Below, piece by piece: positions 5,845-7,167 of a stretch of 7,167 nt of DNA (within the stretch, counting starts at the first letter, position 1; each line of letters opens with the position of its first letter). Location: the NCBI GenBank assembly GCA_021162285.1, contig JAGGYZ010000140.1, forward strand, positions 1-7,167, given 5' to 3'. This DNA comes from Candidatus Fermentibacteraceae bacterium. GTDB taxonomy: Bacteria > Fermentibacterota > Fermentibacteria > Fermentibacterales > JCC-6. The notes under the pieces were generated by a model that saw only the letters and a list, made by a program, of their open reading frames with translations, was not told the DNA's origin and did no database searches. A program made the translations under genes and the position numbers.

Positions 5845-6930
5845 TCAACGGTCGATGTAAACCAGTCGCAGGATTAAATTCTCTGCAGCAGCGTTCAGTA
5901 CCATGAAATAGATACCCGGAGAAACCTGTACTCCGGTGTTGTCCATTCCCGTCCACGCTGCCGTATGGGTGCCTGCTGCTACAGGAAGGTTGTTCTGCAG
6001 AACTCGAACCAGCCTGCCACTGGCATCGTAGACATCCAGAGAGACTGTCTCATTGGAAGCAAGACTGTAATTCACAGTAACTGTTGATGTAAACGGGTTT
6101 ACAAGAGCTCGAAAAAACAGAACTGCCGGCTCAGACACAGGGTCAATACCAGTCGGGTCGTAGATGTACTGCACATACTCCGGGTGATCAATAAAGGGGT
6201 TTCGGTTGTGCTGTATGGCGTAGACAGCCTCATTCCGATCGAGTTCCTTGTCGCTTACAGGGTCATCTTCATGCCATTCCATAAGCATGTCTACAGCCCA
6301 GTCTTCAAGATCGGCTCCGTCGGTCATGGCACTTCCGGTCCATCCGGCATCTTCACCTTTGTACCTTGTAGCCATGTAGAAGTAGTTACGGGCAAAGTCT
6401 CCCTTGTATTCATCTATGGGCTCGAAAGCCATTCCCGAATACCCGGGGGTGCTTGAATACCCCAGGCGGCTGCCGTTCTGCGATACCCATGTGGTTGAAC
6501 CCACCTCTGCATAGGGGTAGTTGCTTCTGCGATTGTTCACATAGATGTCTGAAGGAACGATGTGAAAAAGATCGGTGTTCATGGGGGCCTGGTCGTTGAA
6601 CCAGCTCTTTGGCCAGGAGTGCTCTCTGTTGTAGCCTTCTCCCTCGCCGCTGGCTGACCCTCCCTCATCGTCATGGAGAGTGTAGATGTAGTTGGAATAC
6701 ATATCCCACACTTTTTCATGGTTACCGTACCGGTCATCAGTAGTTTCAAATGCAATCCAGATATAGCTGTAGCTAACCACTGTGTGGTTATCAATAATGT
6801 TGTGCAGTGCCCACTGAAGAGCCTCCCCTGAAAGCCCCTGTGCGGAATCGTAGTATCCAGAGGGAATCTGCGCGGCGGAAACAGCGGAAAACAACGCAAC
6901 AGCGATAAGCGCATATCTTTTCAAAAACAT
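5845..6930 (-). CDS. Secreted endonuclease I family nuclease with FlgD-like C-terminal domain
   Basis: A 361-residue precursor. Residues 1-20 form a Sec signal peptide (positive MFLKR, hydrophobic core, A-rich end at SAAQ, likely cut near A19-A20). The catalytic part (about 21-260) is an endonuclease I (EndA/Vvn/NucM-type) beta-beta-alpha-metal nuclease. It shows YNREHSWPKSW (100-110) with the general base H104, DLFHIVPSD (120-128) and VNNRRSNYPYAEVG (131-144), which supplies the conserved metal-side Asn/Arg residues. Relatives cut DNA, often also RNA, non-specifically outside the cell or in the periplasm. Residues 271-361 form an FlgD-like Ig-fold tail (NPFTSTVTVNYSL, VYDASGRLVRVL, GIYFMVL), a module found at the ends of secreted proteins in FCB-type bacteria and perhaps used for anchoring or sorting. 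The likely role is nutrient scavenging or extracellular-DNA breakdown. ATG 6930 has AGAGGT with a 5-base spacer. Its candidate promoter is at 6980-7008. Confidence 0.93.
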   Translation of the reverse strand: MFLKRYALIAVALFSAVSAAQIPSGYYDSAQGLSGEALQWALHNIIDNHTVVSYSYIWIAFETTDDRYGNHEKVWDMYSNYIYTLHDDEGGSASGEGEGYNREHSWPKSWFNDQAPMNTDLFHIVPSDIYVNNRRSNYPYAEVGSTTWVSQNGSRLGYSSTPGYSGMAFEPIDEYKGDFARNYFYMATRYKGEDAGWTGSAMTDGADLEDWAVDMLMEWHEDDPVSDKELDRNEAVYAIQHNRNPFIDHPEYVQYIYDPTGIDPVSEPAVLFFRALVNPFTSTVTVNYSLASNETVSLDVYDASGRLVRVLQNNLPVAAGTHTAAWTGMDNTGVQVSPGIYFMVLNAAAENLILRLVYIDR

Positions 6931-6979
6931 CGGCTACCTCTCGTCCATGCCAGTACAAAACGAACTCTTCTCCGGTGCA

Positions 6980-7008
6980 ATAATAGCACAGGACACTGTA
7001 AATCACAA
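6980..7008 (-). promoter_or_regulatory. Candidate promoter of the secreted nuclease gene
   Basis: TTGTGA (7008-7003) and TATTAT (6985-6980) are separated by 17 bp on the minus strand, giving a start near 6973 and a leader of about 43 bases. The sequence closely resembles the candidate promoter at 4060-4087: both have CTTTGT, one variable base and A at the -35 end, and CTATTATTG at the -10 end. Confidence 0.5.
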
Positions 7009-7033
7009 AGAGGAAATGTTGCAGGGGAAAATA

Positions 7034-7167
7034 TCAGGGAAGCAGATACTCGGTAATGATGCCGGTGTTTTCGCCGGTTCGATCAAGCACAGCTCTCACA
7101 CAGTTTCTCAGTGTTGACAGCAGCAGCGGTTTCCTTAGAAGAGCGGCGTATCCCTGTTTCTGGAACC
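7034..7167 (-). CDS. Response-regulator receiver domain, C-terminal end only
   Basis: A minus-strand frame open to the right edge ends at TGA 7036-7034 and gives 43 residues. The segment QGYAALLRKPLLLSTLRNCVRAVL has the form of the last strand and helix of a CheY-like receiver domain: G-Y/F-x-A-x-L-x-K-P, with the conserved Lys followed by a Pro, then an amphipathic helix ending in VRAVL. About 16 residues follow to the stop (DRTGENTGIITEYLLP). Because the protein ends soon after the receiver domain, it is either a hybrid sensor histidine kinase with a C-terminal receiver or a single-domain regulator; the rest lies outside the window. The frame was found by translating the edge by hand. The downstream nuclease gene is 103 bases away with its own promoter-like sequence. 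Confidence 0.72.
   Translation of the reverse strand, partial: FQKQGYAALLRKPLLLSTLRNCVRAVLDRTGENTGIITEYLLP

Overview
The window looks like ordinary chromosomal backbone of an uncultured bacterium. Base composition is balanced, roughly half G+C by eye, and the tRNA genes carry encoded CCA ends. A secreted nuclease ends in an FlgD-like C-terminal module, and a Cys-rich family-10-type glycosidase-like protein lies nearby. That combination is reminiscent of FCB-group candidate phyla such as Fermentibacteria, Cloacimonetes or Eisenbacteria. The assignment is inference from gene content only and is weak. No transposase, integrase, phage gene, CRISPR array or defence cassette is visible.

Every protein gene reads on the minus strand and only the two tRNA genes read on the plus strand. 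From right to left, in the direction of transcription: (1) the last 43 codons of a response-regulator receiver domain, probably the tail of a hybrid histidine kinase or response regulator, cut by the right edge; (2) a secreted endonuclease I-type DNase/RNase with an FlgD-like tail; (3) a polytopic membrane protein with features reminiscent of GT-C glycosyltransferases; (4) a 318-residue glycosidase-like (GHL10-type) protein without a convincing signal peptide; (5) a small DUF805 membrane protein; (6) tRNA-Lys(UUU) and tRNA-Glu(UUC) in tandem on the plus strand; (7) birA and a PIN-PhoH ATPase gene one base apart, the latter running off the left edge probably just before its stop.

The only clear operon is birA-phoH. 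The nuclease, membrane protein, glycosidase-like gene, DUF805 gene and tRNA pair each have their own promoter-like sequence in the preceding gap, so they are probably separate transcription units. The promoter candidates of the nuclease and the glycosidase-like gene are strikingly alike: CTTTGT(C/G)A, then about 16 bp, then CTATTATTG. This may be the housekeeping promoter of the organism or a shared regulon signal. No convincing intrinsic terminator was found in any gap. A perfect 7-bp-arm hairpin lies between the membrane protein and the glycosidase-like gene, and a bulged hairpin lies directly upstream of the latter's ribosome binding site.

No novel multi-gene system was found. The points most worth a second look are the shared promoter signature, the possible ATT start of the membrane protein, the long structured leader of the glycosidase-like gene, its unusual cysteine content and apparent cytoplasmic location, and the nuclease fused to an FlgD-like tail.
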